From DASZMJ01 sp035551935 (GTDB taxonomy: Bacteria; Planctomycetota; Planctomycetia; Isosphaerales; Isosphaeraceae), in contig DASZMJ010000055.1 of NCBI GenBank assembly GCA_035551935.1, positions 1-9,951 of the forward strand: a stretch of DNA of 9,951 nucleotides, read 5' to 3'. Positions 1 to 6,860 of this stretch are shown piece by piece. How positions within the stretch are numbered: position 1 is the stretch's first letter; each line of letters opens with the position of its first letter. The translations under genes and the position numbers were made by a program. The notes under the pieces were generated by a model. It had not been told where the DNA came from, did no database searches, and was given only the letters and a program-made list of their open reading frames with translations.

Positions 1-99
1 ACCGGCGGGGCCACACCCGTTCCCATCCCGAACACGGCCGTTAAGCCCGCCGGGCCCATGATAGTGCCCCAAGCGCGAAAGTCGGTCATCGCCGGGGTC
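1..99 (+). rRNA. rrf: 5S ribosomal RNA, 3' part (5' end lies outside the window)
   Basis: The first bases contain the conserved 5S loop B/C stretch (CCCATCCCGAACACGG followed by CCGTTAAGCCC), then ATGATAGTG and the GCGAAAGTCGGTCATCGCC segment that matches the end of bacterial 5S rRNA. About the first 15-20 bases of the gene are missing at the window edge, so the terminal helix I cannot be paired and the 3' end is placed only to within a few bases. The RNA is a structural part of the large ribosomal subunit. A strong hairpin with a T run follows directly, so this is probably the last gene of an rRNA operon, with 23S expected just upstream. Confidence 0.93.
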
Positions 100-106
100 A
101 TCCAAG

Positions 107-152
107 AACGCCCCGGGCTTCGAGATCTCGAAGCCCGGGGCGTTCGCTTTTT
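107..152 (+). terminator. Intrinsic terminator of the rRNA operon
   Basis: Positions 107-144 form a perfect 38-bp palindrome (arm AACGCCCCGGGCTTCGAGA), followed by CGCTTTTTG. A long GC-rich stem and a run of T just behind 5S rRNA are the classic layout of a Rho-independent terminator. The perfect symmetry would also allow a cruciform in DNA. Confidence 0.9.
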
Positions 153-209
153 GCGCTGCTGTCGTCATCGGCGTGGGGTAGAATCGTCGGAGATCGAGGA
201 GGCTGAACG

Positions 210-779
210 ATGTTCGCGACCGAATCCCCGGCCCTGATGACCACCGAGGCGTTGCTCGCACTCCCGGAAAATGGCGTCGATCGCGAGCTGATCCGCGGTC
301 AACTGCGAGAACGGCCGATGACCAGGCGAAATCGACGCCAGAGTCGAGGCGAAACCCGGATCGCACATTTGCTCGAAAGCTGGCTCGAGACTCAGCCCGA
401 CTCGTGAGGCGTCGTCGTCTCGGGTGAAGCGGGGTTCCGTCTCGGCCGGAACCCGGATACGACGGTCGGTATCGACGTGGCGTATGTCTCGGCCGAGGTT
501 GCCGCGAAGGAGTCGGGGTCGCCCTTTTTCGAGGGCGTGCCGATCCTGGCTGTCGAGATTCTCTCGCCGTCGGATAAGCAAGAGGGAATTGATGAGAAGG
601 TGGCCCTCTCTCTCGATTTCGGTGTGGCGATCGTCTGGGTCGTGAACCCGGTCTTCCGGACCGTCTGCGTCTACCGGCCCGGCGAGCCGCCGGTCCGGTT
701 CAACGAGTCGCAGGAGATCGCGGCCGAGCCGCACCTGCCGGGCTGCCGAGCGGAGGTGGCGAAGTTCTTCTGGATCTGA
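210..779 (+). pseudogene. Uma2-family (DUF820) endonuclease-like gene broken by an in-frame TGA
   Basis: Reading frame 210-779 encodes one continuous Uma2-like protein except for a TGA at 405-407. The N-terminal part (65 residues) has the family pattern MTTEALLALPENG, then RELIRGQLRE and ARIAHLLESWLE-like helix residues. The C-terminal part resumes in the same frame with GEAGFRL, GIDVAYVS, the PILAVEILSPSD active-site region, EKVALSLDFGVAIVWVVNP and a typical RTVCVYRP end. In relatives this position commonly reads P-R-G before the V-x-x-GEAGF stretch, so a CGA (Arg) to TGA change is the simplest explanation. The ribosome binding site GAGGAGG at 196-202 is intact. Members of this family have a PD-(D/E)XK-type nuclease fold and are very numerous in planctomycetes and cyanobacteria, mostly with unknown roles. 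The rest of the gene shows no decay, so the mutation is recent, or a sequencing error, or (unlikely) a readthrough codon. Confidence 0.85.
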
Positions 780-792
780 GGGGCTGAGACCG

Positions 793-2313
793 TTGACGAC
801 GACGAGCGGGGGGGACGATCGCGCGGGGCCGGGGCGTTGGGCCTGGGGGCTCTGCTGGGTGCTGTTCGTATCGACGCTGATCAATTACATGGACCGCCAG
901 ACGATGTCGCTGGTGGGGCCGCAGGTCAAGAGCGAGTTCCGGCTCGACAACGAGCGGTACGGCCAGATCCTGGCGGCATTCTCCCTGGCGTACGCCTTCT
1001 TCCAGGTGCCGGCGGGCTACCTAGCCGATCGCTGGGACGTGCGGCGGACGTACGCAGGCGCGGTGGCGTTCTGGTCGCTGGCGGGGATGGCGACGGCCCT
1101 GGCGCCGAGCGTGGGGGCCTTGCTCGCGTTGAGGGCGTTGCTGGGGCTCGGGGAGTCGTTCAACTGGCCGTGCGCGTTGCGGGTGACGGGTCGGGTCTTG
1201 CCGCCGGGGGACCGGGGGCTGGGCAACGGCATCTTCAACTCGGGGGCGGCGGTCGGGGCGGTCGTGACTCCCTTGGTGGTGCCGCTCCTGGCCGCGCGAT
1301 TCGGCTGGCGGTCGGCGTTCGTGGCGGTCGGGGCTTTGGGGTTCGTCTGGGTCGCGCTCTGGTTGGCCTTGACCTGGGGCCGGCGCGGGGCGGCAATCGC
1401 CGGCAAGGGGGAGGACGTCGAGCGAGGGGGGCCGAAGTCGGGTCTGGCGGGGCCGGCGCGGGCGGCGTTCGGGTCGTTGGTCGTCGTGGCGGGATTGCTG
1501 GCGCTCGGGGCGTTCCGATTCGGCCAGACGGCGATCTGGTGGTCGGTGGCCGTCTTGATGGTGGGTCCCTTGGTCGTCGCGCGGGCCTTGCCGACGAGGT
1601 GGCTCGAGGGGGCGGGCTGGGCCGAGGGACTCGGCGAGCTGATCCGGCGCCGACGGTTCTGGGTCATGGTGGTCGTCTCGATCTCGGTCAACGTCTGCTG
1701 GCACTTCCTGGTCAACTGGCTGCCGACGTACCTCCGCGACGACCGCGACCTGACCGCGATCGCCGCGTGGGTGGGGCGAGTCGGGGGCAGGCGGCTGATG
1801 GCGGGCAGGGGTGAGCCGCGCGACCTGGCGGTGGCGGGCCTGACGGCCTTGGTCTTCCTCGTGGCGGACCTGGGCAACCTCGGCGGCGGCGCCCTGTCGC
1901 GACGGCTGGCGCGGGCCGGGCTCTCGCCGAGCAAGGCGCGGGGGATCGTCATGGCCGGTTGCGCGGCGCTGATCAGCGCCGGGGCGTGGGTCGGCGGCGT
2001 CCGGGGCGATGCCACCGTCGTCATCCTCCTGGCGGTGATGGCCTTCGGGACGGCCGCGTTCATGGCCAACTACTTCGGCTTCTGCCAGGAAGTCGAGGCG
2101 CAGCGGACGGGCCTGGTCGTGGGCATCCTCGGCGGCATGGGGAACCTCTTCGCGGCCGCGTTCCTGCCGGTGGCCGGCCGGGTCAAGGACGCGACCGGCG
2201 GATTCGGCCCGGTCTTCGTGGTCGTCGGCCTCTTGCCGATCGTCGGCGTGGCGGCCCTGGCGTTGGGCTGGGGCCGCGATCCCGATCCCCAACCCGAAGG
2301 TGAACCGGCCTAG
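793..2313 (+). CDS. MFS permease, ACS/hexuronate-transporter-like, with an enlarged central loop
   Basis: A 506-residue inner-membrane transporter of the major facilitator superfamily. The first helix (about 17-33) ends in NYMDRQTMS, typical of the anion:cation symporter group that includes hexuronate and glucarate permeases. MFS motif A is seen at 75-86 (GYLADRWDVRRT), and its half-repeat partner appears near 361-371 (GNLGGGALSRR). Helices continue at about 56-76, 88-110, 112-135, 146-165, 171-195, 289-311, 345-361, 384-402, 407-427, 437-462 and 472-492. Residues 196-288, between helices 6 and 7, are longer than usual and hold two further hydrophobic stretches (about 226-242 and 246-263). 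The start is TTG, chosen because GAGGGG at 778-783 lies 9 bases upstream and the first membrane helix begins soon after. The next in-frame ATG would cut helix 1. Substrate unknown; an organic acid such as a sugar acid is the family-based guess. Confidence 0.9.
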   Translation: MTTTSGGDDRAGPGRWAWGLCWVLFVSTLINYMDRQTMSLVGPQVKSEFRLDNERYGQILAAFSLAYAFFQVPAGYLADRWDVRRTYAGAVAFWSLAGMATALAPSVGALLALRALLGLGESFNWPCALRVTGRVLPPGDRGLGNGIFNSGAAVGAVVTPLVVPLLAARFGWRSAFVAVGALGFVWVALWLALTWGRRGAAIAGKGEDVERGGPKSGLAGPARAAFGSLVVVAGLLALGAFRFGQTAIWWSVAVLMVGPLVVARALPTRWLEGAGWAEGLGELIRRRRFWVMVVVSISVNVCWHFLVNWLPTYLRDDRDLTAIAAWVGRVGGRRLMAGRGEPRDLAVAGLTALVFLVADLGNLGGGALSRRLARAGLSPSKARGIVMAGCAALISAGAWVGGVRGDATVVILLAVMAFGTAAFMANYFGFCQEVEAQRTGLVVGILGGMGNLFAAAFLPVAGRVKDATGGFGPVFVVVGLLPIVGVAALALGWGRDPDPQPEGEPA

Positions 2314-2397
2314 ACACCCCTCGCGGGTTCTGGCACGATGCCGCCCCGATCCCTTTCCGGGACCGTTCCCGACTCGGACCAACGGGGGCCGTTCGCG

Positions 2398-2664
2398 ATG
2401 ACGCGTCGCCAAGCCTTGCGGGCGCTCTGGGCCGGCTCGATCGTCGCGGCCCTTCCCGGCTGCATCCTGCCGGGCAAGACGAGGACAAACACGGCCAAGG
2501 CGGCCGATGCGACGGACAAGAAGGCCGACGAGCCGGTCATCAAGTACTCCGACGACGCCGACTCCGACTCGGCTTCGAAGGGCTTCTTCAAGGGCAACTA
2601 CCGGCGAGGTGCCTGGAGTTCCGAGGGGGCCGACGTCGAGCGGAGCCTGGGCGTCGGCCGCTGA
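2398..2664 (+). CDS. Small Tat-type lipoprotein, function unknown
   Basis: An 88-residue protein starting TRRQALRAL, a twin-arginine motif, followed by a hydrophobic stretch and LPGC with Cys22. This fits a Tat signal joined to a lipobox, so the mature protein is probably a short lipid-anchored peptide in the envelope. The mature part is acidic and polar (DEPVIKYSDDADSDSAS) and ends in FFKGNYRRGAWSSEGADVERSLGVGR-like residues at 63-88. This ending looks more constrained than the middle and may be the functional part. The frame is open further upstream (ATG at 2338), but the ATG at 2398 starts exactly at the signal and has CGGGGG about 10 bases before it. The gene sits between the MFS gene and yraN-like gene, 16 bp from the latter, so co-transcription is likely. 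No function can be named. Confidence 0.75.
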   Translation: MTRRQALRALWAGSIVAALPGCILPGKTRTNTAKAADATDKKADEPVIKYSDDADSDSASKGFFKGNYRRGAWSSEGADVERSLGVGR

Positions 2665-2680
2665 ACCGGACCACGACGAG

Positions 2681-3079
2681 ATGACACCATCGACGCGAGC
2701 GGTCTGGAGCCGCCTCTTCGGCGACCGCGGCGAGCGGGCCGCGGCGAAATACCTCCGACGCCAGGGGCTCCGGGTCCTGGCCCGGGGGTATCGGACCCCG
2801 CTCGGCGAGATCGACCTGATCGCCCGAGAGGGGGACACGCTGGTCTTCGTCGAGGTCAAGACCCGCGCCTCGGGGAGCCCGGCCGAGGCCGTGACCCCCG
2901 AGAAGCAGCGCCGGCTGACGCTGGCGGCCTTGCGATTCCTCAAGGAACACGGCCTCCTGGAGTGCCGCTGCCGCTTCGACGTCGTCGCCCTGGTCTGGCC
3001 CGAGGGGCGCGGGGCACCGGCCGTCGAGCACATCCGCGACGCCTTCCCCGCCGTCGGCCGCGGCCAGTTCCACCGCTGA
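2681..3079 (+). CDS. YraN/UPF0102 family protein (predicted nuclease fold)
   Basis: A 132-residue protein matching the UPF0102/YraN family in length and motifs: GDRGERAAAKYLRRQG at 14-29, LGEIDLIAREGDTLVFVEVK at 41-60, then TPEKQRRL at 72-79 and FDVVAL at 99-104. The E/D-x-D and E-x-K residues (Glu43, Asp45, Glu58, Lys60) correspond to the PD-(D/E)XK nuclease core, and the family resembles archaeal Holliday junction resolvases. A DNA-processing role is inferred; the physiological job is unsettled. The ATG at 2681 is chosen because family members begin a few residues before the GxRGE motif, although the Shine-Dalgarno sequence is weak. In many bacteria this gene lies beside rnhB or ribosomal-protein genes; here it follows a small lipoprotein gene, 16 bp away. 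Confidence 0.92.
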   Translation: MTPSTRAVWSRLFGDRGERAAAKYLRRQGLRVLARGYRTPLGEIDLIAREGDTLVFVEVKTRASGSPAEAVTPEKQRRLTLAALRFLKEHGLLECRCRFDVVALVWPEGRGAPAVEHIRDAFPAVGRGQFHR

Positions 3080-3381
3080 ACCGAACCCCCCATCCCGTCA
3101 CGCGCGGCAGCCGGCTGCGCGTCGACCTTCGTCGGACTGCCTACCGCATCCGATACGAATGCTTGAATCGTAATATCGGAGTTCAATCTGGTAAAAAACG
3201 GAGGAGTGGGGAAAGCCCGCATGGGCCCGGCGACCGATCAAGCCGGTGCCGATCGGGCTGGCATCCTCATTGCACTGGCCGGGGTCGAGACCGTCGGGTG
3301 TGCCAGGCCGAGCGGAACGGCCCCCAGGACGCGCCCGCGTTGATCGCCCTCGAGCAGGGGCTGGTCAGGAGGTTCCGAGAT
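3080..3381 (+). other. 300-bp leader before the EF-hand gene, with a possible 40-codon ORF
   Basis: No conserved gene is recognised here. The stretch near 3145-3200 is clearly more AT-rich than its surroundings (GAATCGTAATATCGGAG, then GGTAAAAAACGG), as expected of a promoter region, but no convincing -35/-10 pair can be fixed. Behind GGAGGAG (3201-3207) lies a small ORF, ATG at 3221 to TGA at 3343, 40 codons with no recognisable motif. The same bases can form hairpins: CCGATC/GATCGG (about 3234-3256) and CCGGC/GCCGG nearby. It may be an untranslated leader with structure rather than a gene. Confidence 0.4.
3367..3372 (+). promoter_or_regulatory. Strong Shine-Dalgarno sequence of the EF-hand gene
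   Basis: AGGAGG lies 9 bases before the ATG at 3382. It decides that start against the much longer open frame that reaches back into the yraN-like gene. Confidence 0.85.
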
Positions 3382-4323
3382 ATGAAGATGACGCGACTGC
3401 AAGGGCTCGCCGCGGCGGGCCTCGGGTTCTTGACGATGGTGGCCGGCGCCCGCGGCCAGCAGGCGGCCCAGCCGGTGCAGGTCGTCCAGCGGCCGGCCGG
3501 CAACGCGGCCCAGCGCGAGCCGGGCGACCTGCCGGGCCCGATCGACAGCCTGTCGGACATCCAAGACACGGCCAAGATGCTCTTCAAGCTCGCCGACACC
3601 AACAACGACAACCTGATCTCCCAGAAAGAGGCCGTGGACGTCGGCAACCTGCTGGTCGGCGGCTTCTTCTTCCGCGCCGACGCCAACGGCGACGGCACCA
3701 TCAGCCAGGAAGAGGCCCGCGCCGCCCGCGAGTCGCTGCTGCGGCAGAAGCCGATGCTCCGGCTCCTGGTCGAGCGGCTCCGGCAGGCGCCGGCCGCCCA
3801 CGGCAACGACGCGGAGGGCAACGCCGGCGGCAAGGCGACCAACGCCAACCCGCTCCGCGCCATCGCCGACCTGCTCGACAGCAACAACGACAAGCAGCTC
3901 CAGGCGACCGAGGTCCGCAAGGCGGTCCAGAACGGCGTGACGAGCCTGTATCAGGTCGCCGACACCAACCGCGACGGCGAGCTCAGCCCCGCCGAGCTGA
4001 ACGCGGCGGTCATCGGCGCCGCCCGCGCCGCGGCCCAGGCCGCCTTCCAGGCCGCCGACGCCGACCACAACGGCGCCATCAGCCAGGCCGAGTTCGACAA
4101 GGCGATCATGGGCCCGGCCCACATCGCCTTCCAGATCGTCGACGCCAACAACGACGGCCAGATCACCCCGCAGGAGGCCCAGACCGCCGAGCGGATCATC
4201 ATGAGCCAGCTCCGCATGCTGGCCGTCCCCGAGCCGGCCAACTCGCCGGCCAACCTGATCCGCTCCACCCGCACCGGCGCCCAGCCGGCCGGCGCCGCCA
4301 CGACGACCACCGCCCCGCGTTGA
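3382..4323 (+). CDS. Secreted protein with six EF-hand calcium-binding loops
   Basis: A 313-residue protein with a signal peptide (MKMTRLQ, hydrophobic core 9-20, likely cleavage near ARG-QQ at 25/26), so it acts outside the cytoplasm. Six 12-residue EF-hand loops are visible: 72-83 (DTNNDNLISQKE), 100-111 (DANGDGTISQEE), 166-177 (DSNNDKQLQATE), 194-205 (DTNRDGELSPAE), 226-237 (DADHNGAISQAE) and 254-265 (DANNDGQITPQE). Each has Asp at position 1, Asn or Asp at 3, Asp or Asn at 5 and Glu at 12, so calcium binding is expected. Loops 1 and 3 lack the usual Gly at position 6, and loop 3 is the weakest. They fall into three pairs separated by Ala/Gln-rich linkers. The tail (285-313) is a Pro/Ala/Thr-rich low-complexity end. 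Secreted EF-hand proteins are frequent in planctomycetes; a structural or calcium-buffering role is only a guess. Confidence 0.9.
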   Translation: MKMTRLQGLAAAGLGFLTMVAGARGQQAAQPVQVVQRPAGNAAQREPGDLPGPIDSLSDIQDTAKMLFKLADTNNDNLISQKEAVDVGNLLVGGFFFRADANGDGTISQEEARAARESLLRQKPMLRLLVERLRQAPAAHGNDAEGNAGGKATNANPLRAIADLLDSNNDKQLQATEVRKAVQNGVTSLYQVADTNRDGELSPAELNAAVIGAARAAAQAAFQAADADHNGAISQAEFDKAIMGPAHIAFQIVDANNDGQITPQEAQTAERIIMSQLRMLAVPEPANSPANLIRSTRTGAQPAGAATTTTAPR

Positions 4324-4347
4324 AGCCCAACATTCGGCGGATGCGAC

Positions 4348-4384
4348 ACGCCCCGGCGCCCTCGATTCGAGGGCGCCGGGGCGT
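4348..4384. terminator. Hairpin terminator between convergent genes (likely bidirectional)
   Basis: Arms of 18 bases (4348-4365, ACGCCCCGGCGCCCTCGA, and its exact complement at 4367-4384) face each other with almost no loop; about 16 pairs can form in RNA. It lies 24 bp after the EF-hand stop and 26 bp from the cdd stop on the other strand. There is no clear T run on either side, so termination strength is uncertain, but placement and symmetry fit a shared terminator. Confidence 0.75.
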
Positions 4385-4410
4385 CGTCATGCGCAAGCGA
4401 TTTCAACAAG

Positions 4411-4821
4411 TCAGCCGAGCCGGAAGGCGTGCGGCAGGAGCTCGTCGAGGCGGAAGACGCCGGCGCGATCGACGAGGACGGGCGTCGCCGGCCCGGCGAA
4501 CTCGGCGAGCACCTGCCGGCAGGCGCCGCAGGGCATCAGGAGGCCCGGGCCGGCCCCCTCGGGGGCGTCGACACAGGCGACGGCGACGGCCTCGAACGGC
4601 CCGGCACCGGCCAGGACCGCCGCGAACGCCGCGGCGCGCTCGGCGCAGATCGTCAGGCCGTACGAGGCGTTCTCCACGTTCGCGCCCGTGAAGATCGCCC
4701 CGCCCGCCCGGATCGCCGCGCCGACGCGGAACCTCGAGTACGGGCAATACGCCCCCCCCGCCGCCCGCCGCGCCGCGTCGATCAGATCGAGTTCGTCATC
4801 GCTCATCTGTTCATTTATCAT
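4411..4821 (-). CDS. cdd: Cytidine deaminase
   Basis: A 136-residue enzyme that hydrolyses cytidine and deoxycytidine to uridine and deoxyuridine in pyrimidine salvage. The homotetrameric bacterial type is indicated by length and motifs: AYCPYSRFRVGAA at 24-36, TGANVENASYGLTICAERAA at 45-64, and PCGACRQVL at 97-105. Zinc ligands are Cys59, Cys98 and Cys101; Glu61 is the catalytic proton shuttle. All key residues are present. The ATG at 4819-4821 is given; Met6 (4804-4806) is an equally possible start, since neither has a good Shine-Dalgarno sequence. It lies 13 bp behind the lipoprotein gene stop on the same strand, so it is probably the last gene of that operon and may depend on translation of its neighbour. 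Confidence 0.96.
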   Translation of the reverse strand: MINEQMSDDELDLIDAARRAAGGAYCPYSRFRVGAAIRAGGAIFTGANVENASYGLTICAERAAAFAAVLAGAGPFEAVAVACVDAPEGAGPGLLMPCGACRQVLAEFAGPATPVLVDRAGVFRLDELLPHAFRLG

Positions 4822-4834
4822 GGGCCATCGGCCC

Positions 4835-5548
4835 TCAGAACTTCGTGTCCTGGATGTCGTCGCCCATGTCGCGGTCGACGAAGATGCCGGAGATGTCCTT
4901 GACGACCTCGGTGACGAACTTGGACCTGAAGACGGAGCGGCTGACCTCGTTGCTGGGGGCCATGGCGCCCTGATGCTTCGGGTAGGCGGTCTCCTTGGTG
5001 TCGTTGACGACCTCCCGCGGCTCGCGGGGCTTGGACTTGTTGGGCCGGCCCTTGTCGTCCTTGGGGTACTCCATCTCGGTGACCTTGACCTGGACCGTCG
5101 AGCGGCCCTCGAAGAGGCCGGGGCTGCGCCAGTCTTCGAGCGAGAAGCGGTCGAATTCGAGGTAGACGACGACGTCGGCCTCGAACTTCTCGGCGGCCTC
5201 GGAGGGCTTGGTCCACGACGGGTGGTCCTCGGCCCACGAGCGGACCTTGTCGGGGTCGACGACGTCGATCTTCTTGACCTTCTTGCGGAGGATCGAGGCC
5301 AGGCGTTGCGCGATCTCCAGGTCGATGCCCGGGGAGTTCAGCGTGGTGTCGGCGGCGGCGTGCGTCAGGATGACGACCCGCTTGCCCTTGAGGTCGAGGT
5401 CGGTGGCGGAGCGCGGGATCGACGGGTTGTTCGGCTGGAGGAAGAAGAACGTCTGCGGGTTGCAGCCGGCGACGGCCAGCAGGCCGGCGGCCAGGGCCAG
5501 GCCGGCGACCGGCCGGAGCGTCCTTGCGAGCGATCGAGGCGTCGTCAT
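4835..5548 (-). CDS. Putative lipoprotein, function unknown (alpha/beta domain)
   Basis: A 237-residue protein with a lipoprotein signal: charged start, hydrophobic 13-28, and lipobox AVAGC with Cys29. The mature chain has a beta-alpha pattern: KGKRVVILTHA at 54-64, an IDLEIAQRLASILRKK helix at 75-90, KKIDVVDPDKVRSW at 92-105, a DVVVYLEFDRFSLED strand region at 125-139, STVQVKVTEME at 150-160, and a final helix with FVTEVVKDISG at 211-221. This layout, a short-named envelope lipoprotein with a helix that senses age or partner, recalls the CsgG/LpoB/TolB-N type of small lipoprotein domain, but no signature residue proves it. A charged insert lies at 161-187 (KDDKGRPNKSKPREPRE). The start is certain: AGGGAGG lies 6 bases before the ATG. 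The ATG overlaps the stop of the DUF2752 gene (ATGA), which points to coupled translation. A longer upstream open frame in this phase is non-coding. Confidence 0.85.
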   Translation of the reverse strand: MTTPRSLARTLRPVAGLALAAGLLAVAGCNPQTFFFLQPNNPSIPRSATDLDLKGKRVVILTHAAADTTLNSPGIDLEIAQRLASILRKKVKKIDVVDPDKVRSWAEDHPSWTKPSEAAEKFEADVVVYLEFDRFSLEDWRSPGLFEGRSTVQVKVTEMEYPKDDKGRPNKSKPREPREVVNDTKETAYPKHQGAMAPSNEVSRSVFRSKFVTEVVKDISGIFVDRDMGDDIQDTKF

Positions 5549-5997
5549 AACGCCCTCCCTTGATTTTGGAGCAGGCGAACGGTCCAGGACAGCAGGCCCA
5601 GGGCCACCGCGGCCACGAGCAGGGCGGTCAGGGGGCCTTCCAGGGTCCGGGCCCCCCAGGGGCGCCCCCGCAGGGCGCCGACGACGAGCCAGGGGATCAT
5701 CGCGACGCAGGCCGGGGCCAGGATCGCCCCGGCGGGATTGGCCCGCCACGACCGGCCGAATCGTCCCCGCGACGACCAGGCGAAGGCCGTCGTCATCCCG
5801 CACGACGGGCACGGGCGGCCGGTCATCGCCAGGAACGCGCACGGCGGCAGGCCGAGCTGCCGGTGGGTGCCGTAGCCCCTCGGGTCGGGCTCGAGCCGCC
5901 GCGCCACCCCCAGCACCAGCGCCAGGGCCGCCGCCGCGATCCCCATGCCCAGGCGGGTCCACCGGCCCAGGGTCGGCCGCGCGCCCGGCTCCGTCAT
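5545..5997 (-). CDS. DUF2752 family membrane protein
   Basis: A 150-residue inner-membrane protein with the DUF2752 hallmark: PPCAFLAMTGRPCPSCGMTT at 51-70 (CPxCGxT, Cys63 and Cys66, with a further Cys53), followed by AFAWSSRGRFGRSWRANPAG at 71-90. Hydrophobic stretches lie at about 16-32, 90-109 and 122-140, so two to three membrane helices are likely. The paired cysteines may bind metal or form a disulfide; the family has no established function. The ATG at 5995-5997 is the start that places the first helix correctly; its Shine-Dalgarno sequence (GAAGG) is weak. It overlaps the downstream lipoprotein gene by four bases (ATGA), and together with cdd they form a likely three-gene minus-strand operon. 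Its promoter would lie in the repeat-rich DNA beyond 5998. Confidence 0.88.
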   Translation of the reverse strand: MTEPGARPTLGRWTRLGMGIAAAALALVLGVARRLEPDPRGYGTHRQLGLPPCAFLAMTGRPCPSCGMTTAFAWSSRGRFGRSWRANPAGAILAPACVAMIPWLVVGALRGRPWGARTLEGPLTALLVAAVALGLLSWTVRLLQNQGRAL

Positions 5998-6209
5998 GGT
6001 GGCTACCTTCGAAGGGGAGGGCTCGCGGGCTCGTCGCCGCGGGACCGGGGACGCCGCCCTCGCTCCCAAGGGCCATCCCCGACGATGTGCGCGCCCACCA
6101 TACCCGAGGCCCCTTTTTCCCACAACCCCGAGCCGCGCCCACCGACGCCTCGGCGGAATCTCGACGAGTCGAGTCGCCCGATCGAACGGCCCCGGCCCGC
6201 CCCCGCGAC

Positions 6210-6240
6210 GTGAACGAAACCGGCCCGTGGGTTCGTTCGG
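6210..6240. repeat. 31-bp inverted module, left copy
   Basis: The module begins GTGAACGAAACCGG and ends GGTTCGTTCGG. Arms GAACGAA (6212-6218) and TTCGTTC (6232-6238) are exact complements around 13 bases. It matches the right copy at 6861-6891 in 27 of 31 positions and lies at the left end of the repeat field. Confidence 0.75.
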
Positions 6241-6711
6241 TGGGAGCTCGGGCCGGGCGATCGTTGGGTTCGTTCCGCGCCGAGGTCGGCCAACCTCCAA
6301 CCCCATCGGCCCATCCCCCATCTCCCCGGAGGGTCCTCCCCAAACCTTGATGGCGCCGCTCGCTTGCGCGCCCGGTGCCGGGATTGGGTTCGTTTTTCCG
6401 ACCGGGCCTCGCCGGGATTGGGTTCGTTTTGACGGCGCCGCGGCCCGGATTGGGTTCGGTTTCGGCGCCGAAGCCCCCGTCTTCGGTTCGTTCCGCGCCG
6501 GGTCCTTCCCTCGGCAGAGATGGCCCAGATCCCCCAGCGCGCCGTTCGGTTCGTTCCGAATCGGGGCCCGTTGCCCGCATGAGTTTCCCAGCCCTCCCAG
6601 TGTCCCGTTCGGTTCGTTCCGAACGGCGATGGACCGGGGGTCGAGGGCGTCTTCGGTCCATTCCGCGCCGGCGCATCGCCTCGCCGCCGACCTCGTCCCC
6701 GGCCCCCATCC

Positions 6712-6805
6712 CGAAGTGGCTTTGGTTCGCGCCGCGCCGCTCGCCGAAGTGGGTTTGTTTCGCGCCGCGGCGCCCGCCGAAGTGGCTTTGGTTCGCGCCG
6801 CGCCG
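6712..6805. repeat. Three tandem 33-bp units within the field
   Basis: Units begin CGAAGTGG at 6712, 6745 and 6778, exactly 33 bases apart. Units 1 and 3 share CGAAGTGGCTTTGGTTCGCG and the following CCGCGCC; unit 2 differs mainly by GGTTTGTT in place of GGTTCG. The third unit runs into unrelated sequence near 6805. Confidence 0.8.
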
Positions 6806-6860
6806 ACCTCGTCGCCGCTTTTCCCGTCCCCTGATCCCCGTCCCCCGGCCCCTCCACGAA

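Noticed and set aside
165..884. Minus-strand 239-residue frame over the Uma2 pseudogene
   Set aside because: Arg/Asp-rich antisense translation with no recognisable domain, opposite a clearly conserved family frame.
1021..3222. Long minus-strand frame opposite the MFS, lipoprotein and yraN-like genes
   Set aside because: Arg/Pro/Ala-rich shadow of three well-supported plus-strand genes.
6381..6805. CRISPR array
   Set aside because: The conserved core is only 8-15 bases and varies between copies, spacing is irregular outside two short runs, the intervening bases are alike rather than unique, and there are no cas genes.
6003..6857. NEPN/KTNPI-type repeat protein on the minus strand
   Set aside because: The repeats occur in all three frames with spacings not divisible by three, and there is no start signal; the conservation is not at protein level.
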